Shown in pieces: positions 28,030 to 36,971 of a stretch of DNA of 64,000 nucleotides. The DNA lies in contig AP018180.1 in NCBI GenBank assembly GCA_002368155.1, positions 372,001 through 436,000 on the forward strand. The letters are read 5' to 3'. Numbering within the stretch: the stretch's first letter is position 1; every line of letters starts with the position of its first letter. The position numbers and the translations under genes are program-made. This DNA is from Nostoc carneum NIES-2107. Its GTDB lineage: Bacteria > Cyanobacteriota > Cyanobacteriia > Cyanobacteriales > Nostocaceae. The notes under the pieces are model-generated. The model saw only the letters and a program-made list of their open reading frames with translations, was not told where the DNA came from and did not search any database.

Positions 28030-28536
28030 ATGCCTGATTCACCTTCTCGTTATCCGATTATTGAACCTGATGCTAAGGCTCCTACAGTCAGGCGGCTGCG
28101 TCAGCTAAGTAGAATTTTAGATAATGCTATTACTATTCCCGGTACACAGGTTGGTGTTGGGATAGATCCAATTTTAGGATTATTACCTGTGGGCGGTGAT
28201 TTTTTAGGTGTAATGCTTTCTTGTTACATTGTTGTCGAAGCCGCACGCTTAGGTGTACCAAGAGCAACTATTGGCAGAATGGTTTTTAATATCATTGTAG
28301 ATGGGTTAGTAGGCTCTTTCCCCATGTTGGGAGACTTGTTTGATTTTGCTTGGAAAGCGAATAGTATGAATATTCAGCTTTTAGAAGATAACTTAAAGTT
28401 TTCTAGCCAAACTCAAAAAGCCGACAGGTTATTTATCTTTGCTCTAGTAGCTGGATTATTGGTGATTGCCATTGTCTTAGTTGTCTTACCTGTGATACTA
28501 ATTAGATTGCTGTGGCAAGCCATCACTGGTGGCTAA
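28030..28536 (+). CDS. DUF4112 membrane protein
   Basis: 168 residues. The motif RLLDNAITIPGT-like RILDNAITIPGTQVGVGIDPILGLLPVGGD is the signature of DUF4112, followed by GRMVFNIIVDGLVGSFPMLGDLFDFAWKAN and a C-terminal membrane helix (about 137-162). Function unknown. It is followed 20 bp later by the alpha/beta hydrolase gene on the same strand, so the two are probably co-transcribed. Confidence 0.88.
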   Translation: MPDSPSRYPIIEPDAKAPTVRRLRQLSRILDNAITIPGTQVGVGIDPILGLLPVGGDFLGVMLSCYIVVEAARLGVPRATIGRMVFNIIVDGLVGSFPMLGDLFDFAWKANSMNIQLLEDNLKFSSQTQKADRLFIFALVAGLLVIAIVLVVLPVILIRLLWQAITGG

Positions 28537-28556
28537 TTTAGGTATTAATTACAGTA

Positions 28557-29492
28557 ATGAAAGATTGGTGGCAGGCTACTTTTCCTCAAGGGCGACAAAG
28601 TTTAATTATTACTGATACTAAAGGTTATCCTGTACACATTGCTTATGGTGAAAAAGGTACAGGTAAGCCACTGATTTTATTACATGGTATGGGCAACTGG
28701 AGCTATAATTGGCGTTACAGTATAGACCCATTGTCCAAACATTTCCGGGTAATTTGTTTTGATGCCAAAGGCTTTGGTTTCTCTGAAAAACCTGTATTTA
28801 GAAGAGAAGATAACGGTCATCAAGTTCTAGAATTAGCGCGCATAATTCAGGAATTATGTGATGAACCGCCAGTGATTGTAGCAGAATCTTTAGGTGCTTT
28901 AGTTTCTCTTTCTTTAGCTCAAGAATATCCTGAATTAGTAGGGCGGTTAGTAGTAGTTAATGTGCCAATTTTTGCTGAAAGATTGCCACATTGGGCAATG
29001 TTGATATTGTCACAAACACCGCTAGAACTCATCCAAACAATTGACAGCTTACGTCTAGCATATTTCTTCGCACCTCTATTTAGAGAAATTATGGCAATGG
29101 AGCGGCGACAGGTGCTATTCGATCCATCAGTCTTAACCCAAGAAGATATCTATTGGATCTCCTACCCATTTATTGAAATCCCTGGGACACTCGTAAAAGT
29201 TGCGGAAGAATTACAAATAGCAGCGAGAGAAATTGAGCATTGGCAAACCCAGAAACCAAATATGCTCAGTACAATTCAAAAAAAGTTAAGTAATATTGAA
29301 TGTCCCACTCTAGTTTTATGGGGTGAGCAAGATAATTGGTTTCCTGTAACTCATGGGGAGAAATTGTATAGATGTCTCCCCAATGCGAAGTTAAAAATTT
29401 TGCGTAACTGCTGTCATGATGCCGCAATTGGTTCTGCAAAGGAAGTAAATGCAGCGATTGTAGAGTTTTTGGAAGAGACAAGCTTTTTGTAG
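28557..29492 (+). CDS. Alpha/beta fold hydrolase
   Basis: 311 residues. LILLHGMGNWSYNWRYSIDPLS carries the oxyanion-hole HG motif, the nucleophile is S111 in VAESLGAL (the first Gly of the usual GxSxG is Ala), the acid is in LWGEQDNWFPV and the His in NCCHDAAIG near the end. No signal peptide, so cytosolic. The substrate is unknown; related proteins include haloperoxidase- and lipase-type hydrolases. Confidence 0.88.
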   Translation: MKDWWQATFPQGRQSLIITDTKGYPVHIAYGEKGTGKPLILLHGMGNWSYNWRYSIDPLSKHFRVICFDAKGFGFSEKPVFRREDNGHQVLELARIIQELCDEPPVIVAESLGALVSLSLAQEYPELVGRLVVVNVPIFAERLPHWAMLILSQTPLELIQTIDSLRLAYFFAPLFREIMAMERRQVLFDPSVLTQEDIYWISYPFIEIPGTLVKVAEELQIAAREIEHWQTQKPNMLSTIQKKLSNIECPTLVLWGEQDNWFPVTHGEKLYRCLPNAKLKILRNCCHDAAIGSAKEVNAAIVEFLEETSFL

Positions 29493-29528
29493 ACTTTGAA
29501 AGTGCAAAAGATTTGTAGTTTGGGCATT

Positions 29529-29650
29529 TAGTAGGTCAACACACAAAGATTGACAGGTGTATATCGGGAAAAGGGCAAAAGGGAAGGGTTTAAAACCTTT
29601 ACCCTTTTCCCCTTACCCCTTCCTATCAAAATAAACTTGATCACCTACTA
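29529..29650. repeat. MITE-like palindromic element
   Basis: TAGTAGGT at 29529-29536 and its inverse ACCTACTA at 29643-29650 bound about 122 bp. Inside, GGGAAAAGGG-type sequence (29566-29590) pairs with ACCTTTACCCTTTTCCC (29597-29613), giving a long hairpin. It lies between the hydrolase and the Uma2 gene and would also stop transcription. Confidence 0.55.
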
Positions 29651-29708
29651 GCTCGCTACAGGTGTTTGATATTATTGCAATAAACCACTGCCAAAAGCAG
29701 CTGAAGTC

Positions 29709-30347
29709 ATGTTTGCTCTAATCTCCCCAGAAAAGATTCAATTGCCTCCTGGTGCTGTGGTACGTTTACCTGCTAGCTGGCAGGATTATCAATGTCTCTG
29801 TGAACAGCGGGGAGATGCTTCAATTCCTCGCATCAAATACCGCGATGGGGAAGTATTACTGATGTCGCCTTTGCCTGTACATGGACGAGATGCCAATTTA
29901 CTGGCCGATATTGCGAAGACACTTTTAGATCATTATGGACGGGAATACGATGCATTTACCCCTATAACGATGACGCTACCTGAAGAAAGTGGCATTGAAC
30001 CTGACTATTGTTTCTACATCGATAATTGGCAAGCAGTTTCAGGTAAAAAGCGGATTGAGTGGAGACAAGATCCACCACCGGATTTGGCGATTGAAATTGA
30101 CGTAACTAGTTATTCCGATATCCAAGATTATCTTCCCTACCGAGTTCCTGAAGTTTGGTTATTCAAAAAGCAGCAGTTATTGATTTACCAATTACAAGGC
30201 ACTGATTACCAACTGCAAACTCACAGCCGCTATTTTCCAGAGTTTGACTTACAAAATGCCATTACCCATTGTGTTCAAATTGCTTATGAACGTAATACCA
30301 GTGCTGCTATCCGTCATTTGAAACAGCATTTAAAAAATAATTCTTAG
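29709..30347 (+). CDS. Uma2 family endonuclease (DUF820)
   Basis: 212 residues of the PD-(D/E)XK-like Uma2 family that is greatly expanded in cyanobacteria. [13 protein letters not shown] and [12 protein letters not shown] supply the expected acidic residues, and [17 protein letters not shown] ends the core. The loop that in many members carries a DxxxK motif is shortened here to [12 protein letters not shown]. Physiological substrate unknown. Confidence 0.85.
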   Translation: MFALISPEKIQLPPGAVVRLPASWQDYQCLCEQRGDASIPRIKYRDGEVLLMSPLPVHGRDANLLADIAKTLLDHYGREYDAFTPITMTLPEESGIEPDYCFYIDNWQAVSGKKRIEWRQDPPPDLAIEIDVTSYSDIQDYLPYRVPEVWLFKKQQLLIYQLQGTDYQLQTHSRYFPEFDLQNAITHCVQIAYERNTSAAIRHLKQHLKNNS

Positions 30348-30402
30348 GGTTAATAAATTACTTTGGTGCGTTACTAAATTTTGGATTGAAAATGATCGCC
30401 TT

Positions 30403-30657
30403 TCTTTTGGTTCTAGTTGTCACGGTGCGGGACGAGTTACGAGTCGTGCTAAGGCAAAGCGGTCAGTTATAGGCGATCGCTTGCGTGGAGAACTAGAAAA
30501 AGAAGGAATCAATATTCGCACTGGTTCAATGTCTGGTTTAGCTGAGGAAGCACCCCAAGCTTACAAAGATGTTAGCCTTGTTGTTAATGTGGTTCACAAT
30601 GCTGGTATTGCTCGTAAGGTAGCACGCCTCAAACCTGTAGCTGTAATTCAAGGATGA
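30403..30657 (+). pseudogene. rtcB: rtcB RNA ligase, 3' fragment
   Basis: A frame reading [21 protein letters not shown], then [28 protein letters not shown] and [22 protein letters not shown], ending in TGA at 30655-30657, is the C-terminal end of RtcB (tRNA-splicing/RNA-repair ligase). The HGAGR sequence contains the guanylylated His region. The frame is open back to about 30331, but sequence upstream of 30403 no longer resembles RtcB, there is no start codon in place, and the N-terminal three quarters are absent. There is no frameshift or stop inside the fragment, so loss of the 5' part may be recent. Confidence 0.85.
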
Positions 30658-30673
30658 TACCCATCAATAAGTA

Positions 30674-30705
30674 GAGGGGTCTAGTTATTAGCAACCAGAC
30701 CCCTC
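30674..30705. terminator. Terminator hairpin after rtcB remnant
   Basis: GAGGGGTCT (30674-30682) pairs perfectly with AGACCCCTC (30697-30705) across a 14-nt loop, 16 bp after the rtcB stop codon. It is probably the original rtcB terminator. Confidence 0.7.
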
Positions 30706-30717
30706 ATATCTGTGAGC

Positions 30718-31509
30718 CAATTTGATCCAACATTGCCTCCATAACGAGTTTATGTTTACAGGTCTTGCATTTATACCTAAACCTCCCGTAGTCGCTTCTT
30801 CCTAAGCTATGGGTTGGCATGACTCTTAATCAAAGACTTGCGATCAGGGTGTCGCCACGTTCACCTATTTGAGAGGTTCTCTGCAATTCCACTATTATAT
30901 TAGCACAGTTTTCTATAAGTGAAAGGAAAATTTTTAAATTTTCAGCTATTAGAAATATGCTCTTTTTTTGCAGTTTTTGCATTTAGCTATCTTTGGGATT
31001 GTAAGCGTGACTACATGATAAGTTTACGGACTTTTGTTAAGAAAAACGAAAAATACTCAAGCTTAACTAACAAATCTTACTATTTTTGTTAAGCTAAAGG
31101 CATTAAGCATCTATATGAAAATGAAAATTGAGAGTTTTTAGCTTTCTTGTAACCCTTACCAGGCAAAGTATAGGGAGATTTATGTATTTTCCAAGGTTAG
31201 GTTTATACCTGACTTAGAAGAGACTACTTACCCTCAGAATAGTTGCTGCGATCGCTTAATAATTGCTGTTTAATACAATCCGGCTAATTTCATCAAAAGC
31301 CGTCTATTTGTTAATGCTCAGTTGGTAATTGTTTACCGCTAACTGAAGCAATTAAAAAAAATTTGTTTGTACGCTCAATAGTTCACCAGCGCTAATTTTA
31401 GTTTTTACCCAGTCTCCAGTGCAGATGCAGTAAAAATCTAACAGCCAGGTGAATAAATACTGAGAATTTGCATATTTTTGCCATCGAAAGACGGCAATCA
31501 AAAACCATA
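30718..31509. other. Gene-free region with an unexplained conserved-looking block
   Basis: About 790 bases without a supported gene. On the minus strand 30720-30905 has mixed composition and local pairing unlike the A/T-rich rest: GGTG/CACC around 30856-30874 and AGGT/ACCT around 30760-30790. It contains a 37-codon minus-strand frame with CKTCKHK, which looks like half a zinc ribbon. It may be a structured RNA or a mobile-element scar. The rest (30906-31509) shows only A/T-rich DNA. Confidence 0.35.
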
Positions 31510-31665
31510 GGACTTACGTAAGTGTCACATTTTTTTCGTTTAGGCTGTCCAGCGTCAAGGGTCAAAAGTCCAAAAGACCTGAGTTTTTGGCTCTTGACCT
31601 TTGACTCTTGACTCTTGACTCTTGACTCTTAAAGCAGAAGATGGGTGTACCAGTTGCGTAAGTCC
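31510..31665. mobile_element. MITE-like insertion before desaturase-like gene
   Basis: GGACTTACGTAA (31510-31521) and TTGCGTAAGTCC (31654-31665) are inverted copies differing at one base. The word AACCATA occurs just outside both ends (31503-31509 and 31668-31674), which may be a target-site duplication, with 2 bp between it and the right terminus. The inside carries TTGACTC heptads (about 31598-31628). It has no transposase and ends 52 bp before the start of the next gene. Confidence 0.6.
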
Positions 31666-31717
31666 CGAACCATATCGCCGAAATCAAGAAATATCAAGAT
31701 TACCAGAGGAGTTAGAA

Positions 31718-33280
31718 ATGGAAATCTTTGATTATGTGATTTTAGGAGCTGGGTTAGGTGGACTGTCAGCAGCAGCCTGTTTAACCAAGCAAGGATACCG
31801 TGTAGTAGTTTTGGAGAAACATTACTTACCAGGTGGCTGCTGTCACACCTTTGATTATGGTGAATACAGCTTTTGCGCGGATGTGCATTATATTTCTCAA
31901 TGTGCTTCAGGTAAGACTATCAACCAATTTCTCAACTACATCGAACGGGATGTACCCTTTAACAGCCTCGATCCAAACTGTATTGACCGAGTAATTACAC
32001 CAGAAGCGAATTTTGCGATTCCATTAGGATGGGAAAATCTGCGTCAAGCCTTGCTGACTAGCTTTCCTGAAGAACAACGAGCCATTAACCGCTACTGTGA
32101 TGAGATTAAACAAATCCATCAACAAATTCGCAGCTTAGTTCAAGAAGTGCGTTGGTTTGACCGTAAATGGTCGGATTGGTTGAAGTTACCAAAATACTGG
32201 AATCTCTTTTGGAAGCGGAATTGGACTCTACAAGATTTGTATAACTATGTTGGCTTGTCGCCAAAACTGCAAGCTGTATTAGCAGGACAAAGTGGTGATT
32301 ATGCATTACCACCTAAAGAAATTGCCCTACTTACCCATACTTCCTTAGTTTGGGACTATTCCGAGGGAGCCTACTATCCAAAACACCACTTCAAACACTT
32401 TGTAGATAGCATTACCGAAGTAATTACAGCTGGTGGAGGCGTAATTCAATACTCAACGCCTGTAGAACATATCCAAGTTAGTCACAACACCATCCACAGC
32501 GTCATTGCCGATGGTATCACCTATAGCGCCCGTCAAGCTTATATCAGCGACCTAGACCCCAAATTAACAGTAGAGTTGATGCATGACGTGGAAGCCTTGA
32601 GCCACAAGGAACGTCAACGCTTAACAGACTACGAATATTCAGCTAGTGCATTTAATATCTACTTAGGTTTAGATAGCCACTTCGAGCCAGAACGCTATGG
32701 AATTGGTAACTGGAATATCTGGTACTATCCTACAGGCGACCTCAACCAAGAATATCAACAACAATTAGCAGGAGACCTCAGCCACCCGTGGATTTTCCTC
32801 TCTTGTCCGACAATGAAGTCTCAGGAAGCAGGGATGGGGCCACCAGGGCATCATATTCTAGAAATTGCTACAGTCTGCCCATATGAACCTTTTGAATACC
32901 TACACAAACACGACCCTAAAGGCTATAAAGCCAAAAAGCGGGAAGTTTATCAGCAAGTAATGACCAGTGTTCGCGATTTAATTCCCGATGTAGATAAATA
33001 TGCTCGGATGAAAATTTACGGTACACCTACCACCAGTGAATTTTATCTCGGACAACCCCAGGGTAATATTTACGGTGCGAAATTAGTACCCAAACAAGTA
33101 GGCTTAGAGCGTCTGGGATATACAACAGAATTACCGAATCTGTACTTAGTAGGTGCGAGTGCAGGCTATCCCAGCGTACCTGGCGTAATTGGTAACGGTA
33201 TGGATGTAGCGGAACTACTGACTGGACAATCCGTACGGCGGAGAGTTGAAACACCGAAGCCGTTGGTAGCGGCGGGATGA
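31718..33280 (+). CDS. Phytoene desaturase/carotene isomerase-like FAD oxidoreductase
   Basis: 520 residues. The N-terminal dinucleotide-binding motif is FDYVILGAGLGGLSAAACL, followed by VVLEKHYLPGGCCHTF, and the C-terminal FAD motif reads LPNLYLVGASAGYPSVPGVIGNGMDVAELLTG. This is the CrtI/CrtISO/retinol saturase superfamily. The exact substrate is not clear: it is neither a typical CrtO nor a typical CrtISO by eye. The frame opens earlier at a TTG inside the upstream insertion element; the ATG at 31718 follows AGAGGAGTTAG and is preferred. No other carotenoid gene is nearby. Confidence 0.85.
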   Translation: MEIFDYVILGAGLGGLSAAACLTKQGYRVVVLEKHYLPGGCCHTFDYGEYSFCADVHYISQCASGKTINQFLNYIERDVPFNSLDPNCIDRVITPEANFAIPLGWENLRQALLTSFPEEQRAINRYCDEIKQIHQQIRSLVQEVRWFDRKWSDWLKLPKYWNLFWKRNWTLQDLYNYVGLSPKLQAVLAGQSGDYALPPKEIALLTHTSLVWDYSEGAYYPKHHFKHFVDSITEVITAGGGVIQYSTPVEHIQVSHNTIHSVIADGITYSARQAYISDLDPKLTVELMHDVEALSHKERQRLTDYEYSASAFNIYLGLDSHFEPERYGIGNWNIWYYPTGDLNQEYQQQLAGDLSHPWIFLSCPTMKSQEAGMGPPGHHILEIATVCPYEPFEYLHKHDPKGYKAKKREVYQQVMTSVRDLIPDVDKYARMKIYGTPTTSEFYLGQPQGNIYGAKLVPKQVGLERLGYTTELPNLYLVGASAGYPSVPGVIGNGMDVAELLTGQSVRRRVETPKPLVAAG

Positions 33281-33455
33281 GGGAGATGGCGGGATGAGGG
33301 AGATGAGGGAGATGGGGAAATAACAAACACCTAATTACCAATTACCAATTACCAATTACCAATTACCAATTACCAAATTTTGAGATTTTGGTATTGAATG
33401 AGTTGAGGATTTACGCCCCAACTCATTCAAATTACGAATTACGAATTACGAATTA
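33281..33455. repeat. STRR cluster (AATTACC and AATTACG heptads)
   Basis: After the desaturase-like stop codon come GGGAGAT-type units (33281-33315), AATTACC about six times (33333-33375) and AATTACG about three times (33431-33452). They fill the space between two convergent genes. Confidence 0.9.
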
Positions 33456-33456
33456 T

Positions 33457-34242
33457 TTAAAAGGTTGGCTTTTCAAAAAACAACACAGACAATAAGAAAT
33501 CCATCATAAAAATTGATACCCAAGTAGTCACAACTGCTGTGGTGGCTGATTCTCCGACTTCTTTTGCTCCACCTCTAGTAGTTAAACCCCAACTACAACC
33601 ATTGACAGCAACTATAGCTCCAAACAGAAAGCCTTTGAGTAAAACAATCCATAAATCTGCAGGGGTTAAAAAACTTCTGACTGACTCTAAAAATGTCTCT
33701 GGCATAATTTGATAAAACTGCGATGCGGCGAAAATTCCACCAATAATGCCAGTCAGTAACCCAAAAATTGTTAATAGTGGTGTCATTAAACAGCAAGCAA
33801 TGACTCTAGGAAGTACTAGATAATCAATTGGATCGGTTCTCAGCATATGCAGCGCATCAATTTGGTCTGTGACTCGCATTGCGCCTATTTCTGCTGCGAA
33901 GGCTGAACCTACTTGTCCGGCGATGATACTAGCAGACAAAATGGGAGCCAATTCTCTGCAAAAAGCCAGTGCAAAAGCTCCTCCTACGGCACTCACAGCA
34001 CCAAACTGCACTAATTCTCTGGCTGTTTGGATGGTGAAAATCATACCTGCAAAACCGCTTACTAAGAGAACCGGACACAGAGAAGCTGGCCCAGCCGTTA
34101 CCATGTGTTCCAGAATTTTGCGGTGATAAGTCTTTCCTTGGAGCAAATGTAGCAAAACTTGCCCAAAAAGCAGAAATACAGAAAAATAGCGCCCAATAGA
34201 AAATTGTTTAAAATTTTTTCTATGTTGTACTTTTACTACCAT
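33457..34242 (-). CDS. MlaE family ABC transporter permease
   Basis: 261 residues with five to six membrane helices and the MlaE/YrbE core: FTIQTARELVQFGA, FALAFCRELAPILSASIIAGQVGSAFAAEIGAMRVTDQIDALHML, and VNGCSWGLTTRGGAKEVGESATTAVV. MlaE permeases move phospholipids between inner and outer membranes, or in chloroplasts (TGD1) into the plastid. The ATPase and substrate-binding partners are not in the window, so they must be encoded elsewhere. Confidence 0.92.
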   Translation of the reverse strand: MVVKVQHRKNFKQFSIGRYFSVFLLFGQVLLHLLQGKTYHRKILEHMVTAGPASLCPVLLVSGFAGMIFTIQTARELVQFGAVSAVGGAFALAFCRELAPILSASIIAGQVGSAFAAEIGAMRVTDQIDALHMLRTDPIDYLVLPRVIACCLMTPLLTIFGLLTGIIGGIFAASQFYQIMPETFLESVRSFLTPADLWIVLLKGFLFGAIVAVNGCSWGLTTRGGAKEVGESATTAVVTTWVSIFMMDFLLSVLFFEKPTF

Positions 34243-34628
34243 TTACTATCCCCTCACAACCTTGATTGTGGAAAATTCGCTAGACTGAAAACTTGCTAGA
34301 TGCAAGAGACTGAGGGAAAAATCTGATTTTAGGCATTCAACGTAATGAGATAACAAAGCAATGTAGTAATTGCTAAAGACGCTTAAAGAATATCTAATTC
34401 TAGCTGCTTGTGTCCATCTTTAGGCCTATGCGCTTTGGGTGAAGGCGATCGCATCTTAATACGCTTAGGTAAAAGGGAAAGGTTTAATGCACCCTTAACC
34501 TTTTTACCTTAGTCTTTTTGCTCAAACTCAAAGAAATAATGAAAAGTGGTTATTCGTAACCTATCGCCAACCTACTATCAGGTTTGCTACCCCCTTAGGG
34601 AAAATAAAATAGAAATAAACACTCAAAA
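34243..34628. other. Divergent promoter region of mlaE-type gene and moaA
   Basis: 386 bases between divergent genes. An imperfect inverted repeat (TAGGTAAAAGGG with AACCTTTTTACCTTA) lies at about 34465-34511, and a GCGATCGC at about 34446. No gene seen. Confidence 0.45.
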
Positions 34629-35615
34629 ATGAACCAGGTAGACTACCTCCGGATTAGCTTAATCGATCGCTGCAATTTCCGGTGTCAATACTGTATGCCA
34701 GAAGGCGCAGAAATCGACTATATTCTCAAACAACAACTTTTAACTGATGAGGAACTCCTTACCCTCATTGCAGAAGTATTTATCCCTGTAGGCTTTACTC
34801 GTTTTCGGTTAACTGGTGGGGAACCTTTACTACGTCCCCATGTGGTGGAATTGGTGAGGGCGATCGCATCTTTTCCCCAAACTCAAGATTTATCGATGAC
34901 AACCAACGGGTTCTTACTCGCTCCCATCGCCCAAAATCTCTATGATGGGGGTTTGCGGCGCATTAATATTAGCCTCGATTCTCTAGAAGCAGACACCTTT
35001 GACCAAATTATTGGCAATCGCGGCCGTGGACGCTGGGAGCAAGTTTGGCAGGGGATTCAAGCAGCCCATCGCGTCGGTTTCGACCCCTTGAAGCTGAATG
35101 TAGTGGTGATTCCTGGGGTAAATGACCATGAAGTGCTAGATTTAGCTGCTCTCACCCTTGACCGCAACTGGCACGTGCGGTTTATTGAGTTTATGCCGAT
35201 TGGTAATTGGCAATTATTTGGCGATCGCGGATGGGTTTCTTCTGCCCAACTACGGCAACAAATCCGTGATCGCTGGGGATTGACAGATTCTCAAGTTCGT
35301 GGTAGTGGGCCAGCTGATATCTTTCAAATTCCGGGAGCCAAGGGAACACTAGGATTCATCAGTCAGATGTCAGAGTGTTTTTGCGATCGCTGTAACCGGA
35401 TGCGTTTAAGTGCCGATGGCTGGTTGCGTCCCTGTTTATTAAATGAAACTGGTCAATTAGATTTAAAAACTGCTCTCCGGTCTGGTGTCAGTACCTCACA
35501 ATTGCAAGAGCAAGTTAGACATTTATTAGCAATAAAACCCGAAATCAACTTTAAAGGGCGCGAATCTGGTACCACAGGCATATATTCACGGACTATGTCC
35601 CAGATTGGCGGGTAG
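34629..35615 (+). CDS. moaA: GTP 3',8-cyclase MoaA
   Basis: MoaA is the radical-SAM enzyme that starts molybdenum cofactor synthesis from GTP. In 328 residues it shows the N-terminal SAM cluster motif CNFRCQYC (C15, C19, C22), the GGEPLLR region, the C-terminal cluster C252-x2-C255-x13-C269 and the terminal GG needed for activity. No other moa gene is adjacent. It ends before a strong hairpin shared with rpsD. Confidence 0.96.
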   Translation: MNQVDYLRISLIDRCNFRCQYCMPEGAEIDYILKQQLLTDEELLTLIAEVFIPVGFTRFRLTGGEPLLRPHVVELVRAIASFPQTQDLSMTTNGFLLAPIAQNLYDGGLRRINISLDSLEADTFDQIIGNRGRGRWEQVWQGIQAAHRVGFDPLKLNVVVIPGVNDHEVLDLAALTLDRNWHVRFIEFMPIGNWQLFGDRGWVSSAQLRQQIRDRWGLTDSQVRGSGPADIFQIPGAKGTLGFISQMSECFCDRCNRMRLSADGWLRPCLLNETGQLDLKTALRSGVSTSQLQEQVRHLLAIKPEINFKGRESGTTGIYSRTMSQIGG

Positions 35616-35651
35616 TCATTTGTCCTTGGTTATTTACAAAGGACAAAGCGC

Positions 35652-35687
35652 AAAGTCTGAGCGGAGGAAACCTCCGATCAGAACTTT
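35652..35687. terminator. Terminator between convergent moaA and rpsD
   Basis: AAAG-TCTGA-G-CGGAGG pairs with CCTCCG-A-TCAGAACTTT across an AAA loop, with one mismatch and one bulge. It serves both converging genes. Confidence 0.8.
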
Positions 35688-35714
35688 GTAAGAAGGACAA
35701 GGGACGAATGACTA

Positions 35715-36323
35715 TTACGCTTGGCGTGAGTAGTATTCCACAACCAGCAGTTCGTTAACTTGTAGCGCCACCCATTCTCTTTCAATAACACTGTTGACTT
35801 TACCAACAAGCTTGGTTTTATCAAACTCCAAGTGACTGGGTAGGTTAGCTAATCCAGGATATTGGAGGTTGTTTTCTGCCAACTTACGGGATGCTTCTTT
35901 GTTGCGAACAGCAATTTCTTCACCAGGACGGCATTGATAGCTAGCAATATTAACTACACGTCCATTCACAGTGATATGGCCGTGATTTACTAGTTGTCGT
36001 GCTGCGGGAATAGTGGGAGCTAAACCCAAGCGGAAAACTGTATTATCCAAGCGCATTTCGAGAAGTTGTAACAGCGCTTGTCCGGTAGAACCAGTAACTC
36101 GTCTGGCTTTACGGACATAACGTAGCAGTTGCTTTTCGGTTAGACCGTAGTTTAAGCGTAGTTTTTGCTTTTCTTCTAACCGGACAGCATACTCAGAACG
36201 CTTTTTGCGGTTTTGACCATGCTGACCAGGTGGATAAGCACGTCTAGCGCTTTTACGAGTTAATCCTGGTAAATCGCCTAAGCGGCGTACAATTCTGAGG
36301 CGAGGCCCTCTATATCGGGACAT
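35715..36323 (-). CDS. rpsD: 30S ribosomal protein S4
   Basis: S4 is a primary 16S rRNA-binding protein of the small subunit. The 202 residues are full length, with the S4 N-terminus [21 protein letters not shown], the S4 RNA-binding domain ([38 protein letters not shown]) and the usual end [17 protein letters not shown] sits before the ATG. As in many cyanobacteria it stands alone rather than in a ribosomal operon. Confidence 0.98.
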   Translation of the reverse strand: MSRYRGPRLRIVRRLGDLPGLTRKSARRAYPPGQHGQNRKKRSEYAVRLEEKQKLRLNYGLTEKQLLRYVRKARRVTGSTGQALLQLLEMRLDNTVFRLGLAPTIPAARQLVNHGHITVNGRVVNIASYQCRPGEEIAVRNKEASRKLAENNLQYPGLANLPSHLEFDKTKLVGKVNSVIEREWVALQVNELLVVEYYSRQA

Positions 36324-36379
36324 GTGTTTCCTTAATCTATTCCTGTTTCAACTTTACCTAGACATACCATTGTGGCATT

Positions 36380-36430
36380 CCCCCAACTTAACAAATAAAG
36401 CGATCGCTTATTTGTTTCTCAAGTCGGGGG
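36380..36430. promoter_or_regulatory. 51-bp palindrome centred on HIP1, in rpsD leader
   Basis: CCCCC-A-ACTT-AACAAATAA (from 36380) mirrors TTATTTGTT-TCTC-AAGT-C-GGGGG (to 36430), with GCGATCGC in the middle. It lies about 57-107 bp upstream of the rpsD start and would form a long hairpin in a leader transcript. S4 represses its own mRNA in several bacteria, so a regulatory role is possible but not shown; a mobile palindrome is the alternative. Confidence 0.5.
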
Positions 36431-36971
36431 ATTCTTAGTTCGCTGGAAACCATTGCTCTAGTAGAATTAATCTGATTAGAACAGAGTTTTTTTTCACGCC
36501 GAGGGTTTGAAGTCGGTAAAACCGACGGCAGTTGATTCAGCTTTGTTTCTCAAAGCAGCACACTACCTGCCCAAGGCATTAGCTCCCAAGCTTCAATTCC
36601 CCAGTGCCCCTAGGTACTCGAATACATGAGTTTTTTGTTTTGTGGTTTCGTAGGCGACTCAATCGCTAGATTGATTCACGTAGCATTTCTACACAGAAAT
36701 ACTTTTTATGTTACCTACTTAATCTTCGATCAAAATATCGTAGCACATCAACATGAGATAAATCTTGTAGCGGGGTGAGGTTATTGGTAATGGGTAATGG
36801 GTAATGGGTAATGGGTAATGGGTAATGGGTAATTCCTCCGCTACTTACTCATCCTCCTCATCTCCCGGCTATGCTAGTAAAATTCCCTATATTAACGAGG
36901 ATTGAGCGCCGTTCTTGAGTTAGCATAGCCATTGGGTGTTTGGTGAACGGAATATTCAGGAGTAAAAATTT
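36431..36971. other. Rest of the rpsD upstream gap with heptads
   Basis: A short hairpin GTCGGT-AAA-ACCGAC is at 36512-36526. GTAATGG heptads, about seven in a row, fill 36785-36833. The following gene has AGGAGTAAAAATTT before its ATG. No gene is seen in the gap. Confidence 0.6.

Noticed and set aside
30674-30705. GAGGGGTCTA resembles half of the HetR-binding site known from the hetP promoter
   Set aside because: The arms are 14 nt apart instead of adjoining, and the position after the rtcB stop fits a terminator.
33333-33375. Regular repeats considered as a CRISPR array
   Set aside because: Units are 7 bp in direct tandem with no spacers and no cas genes nearby.
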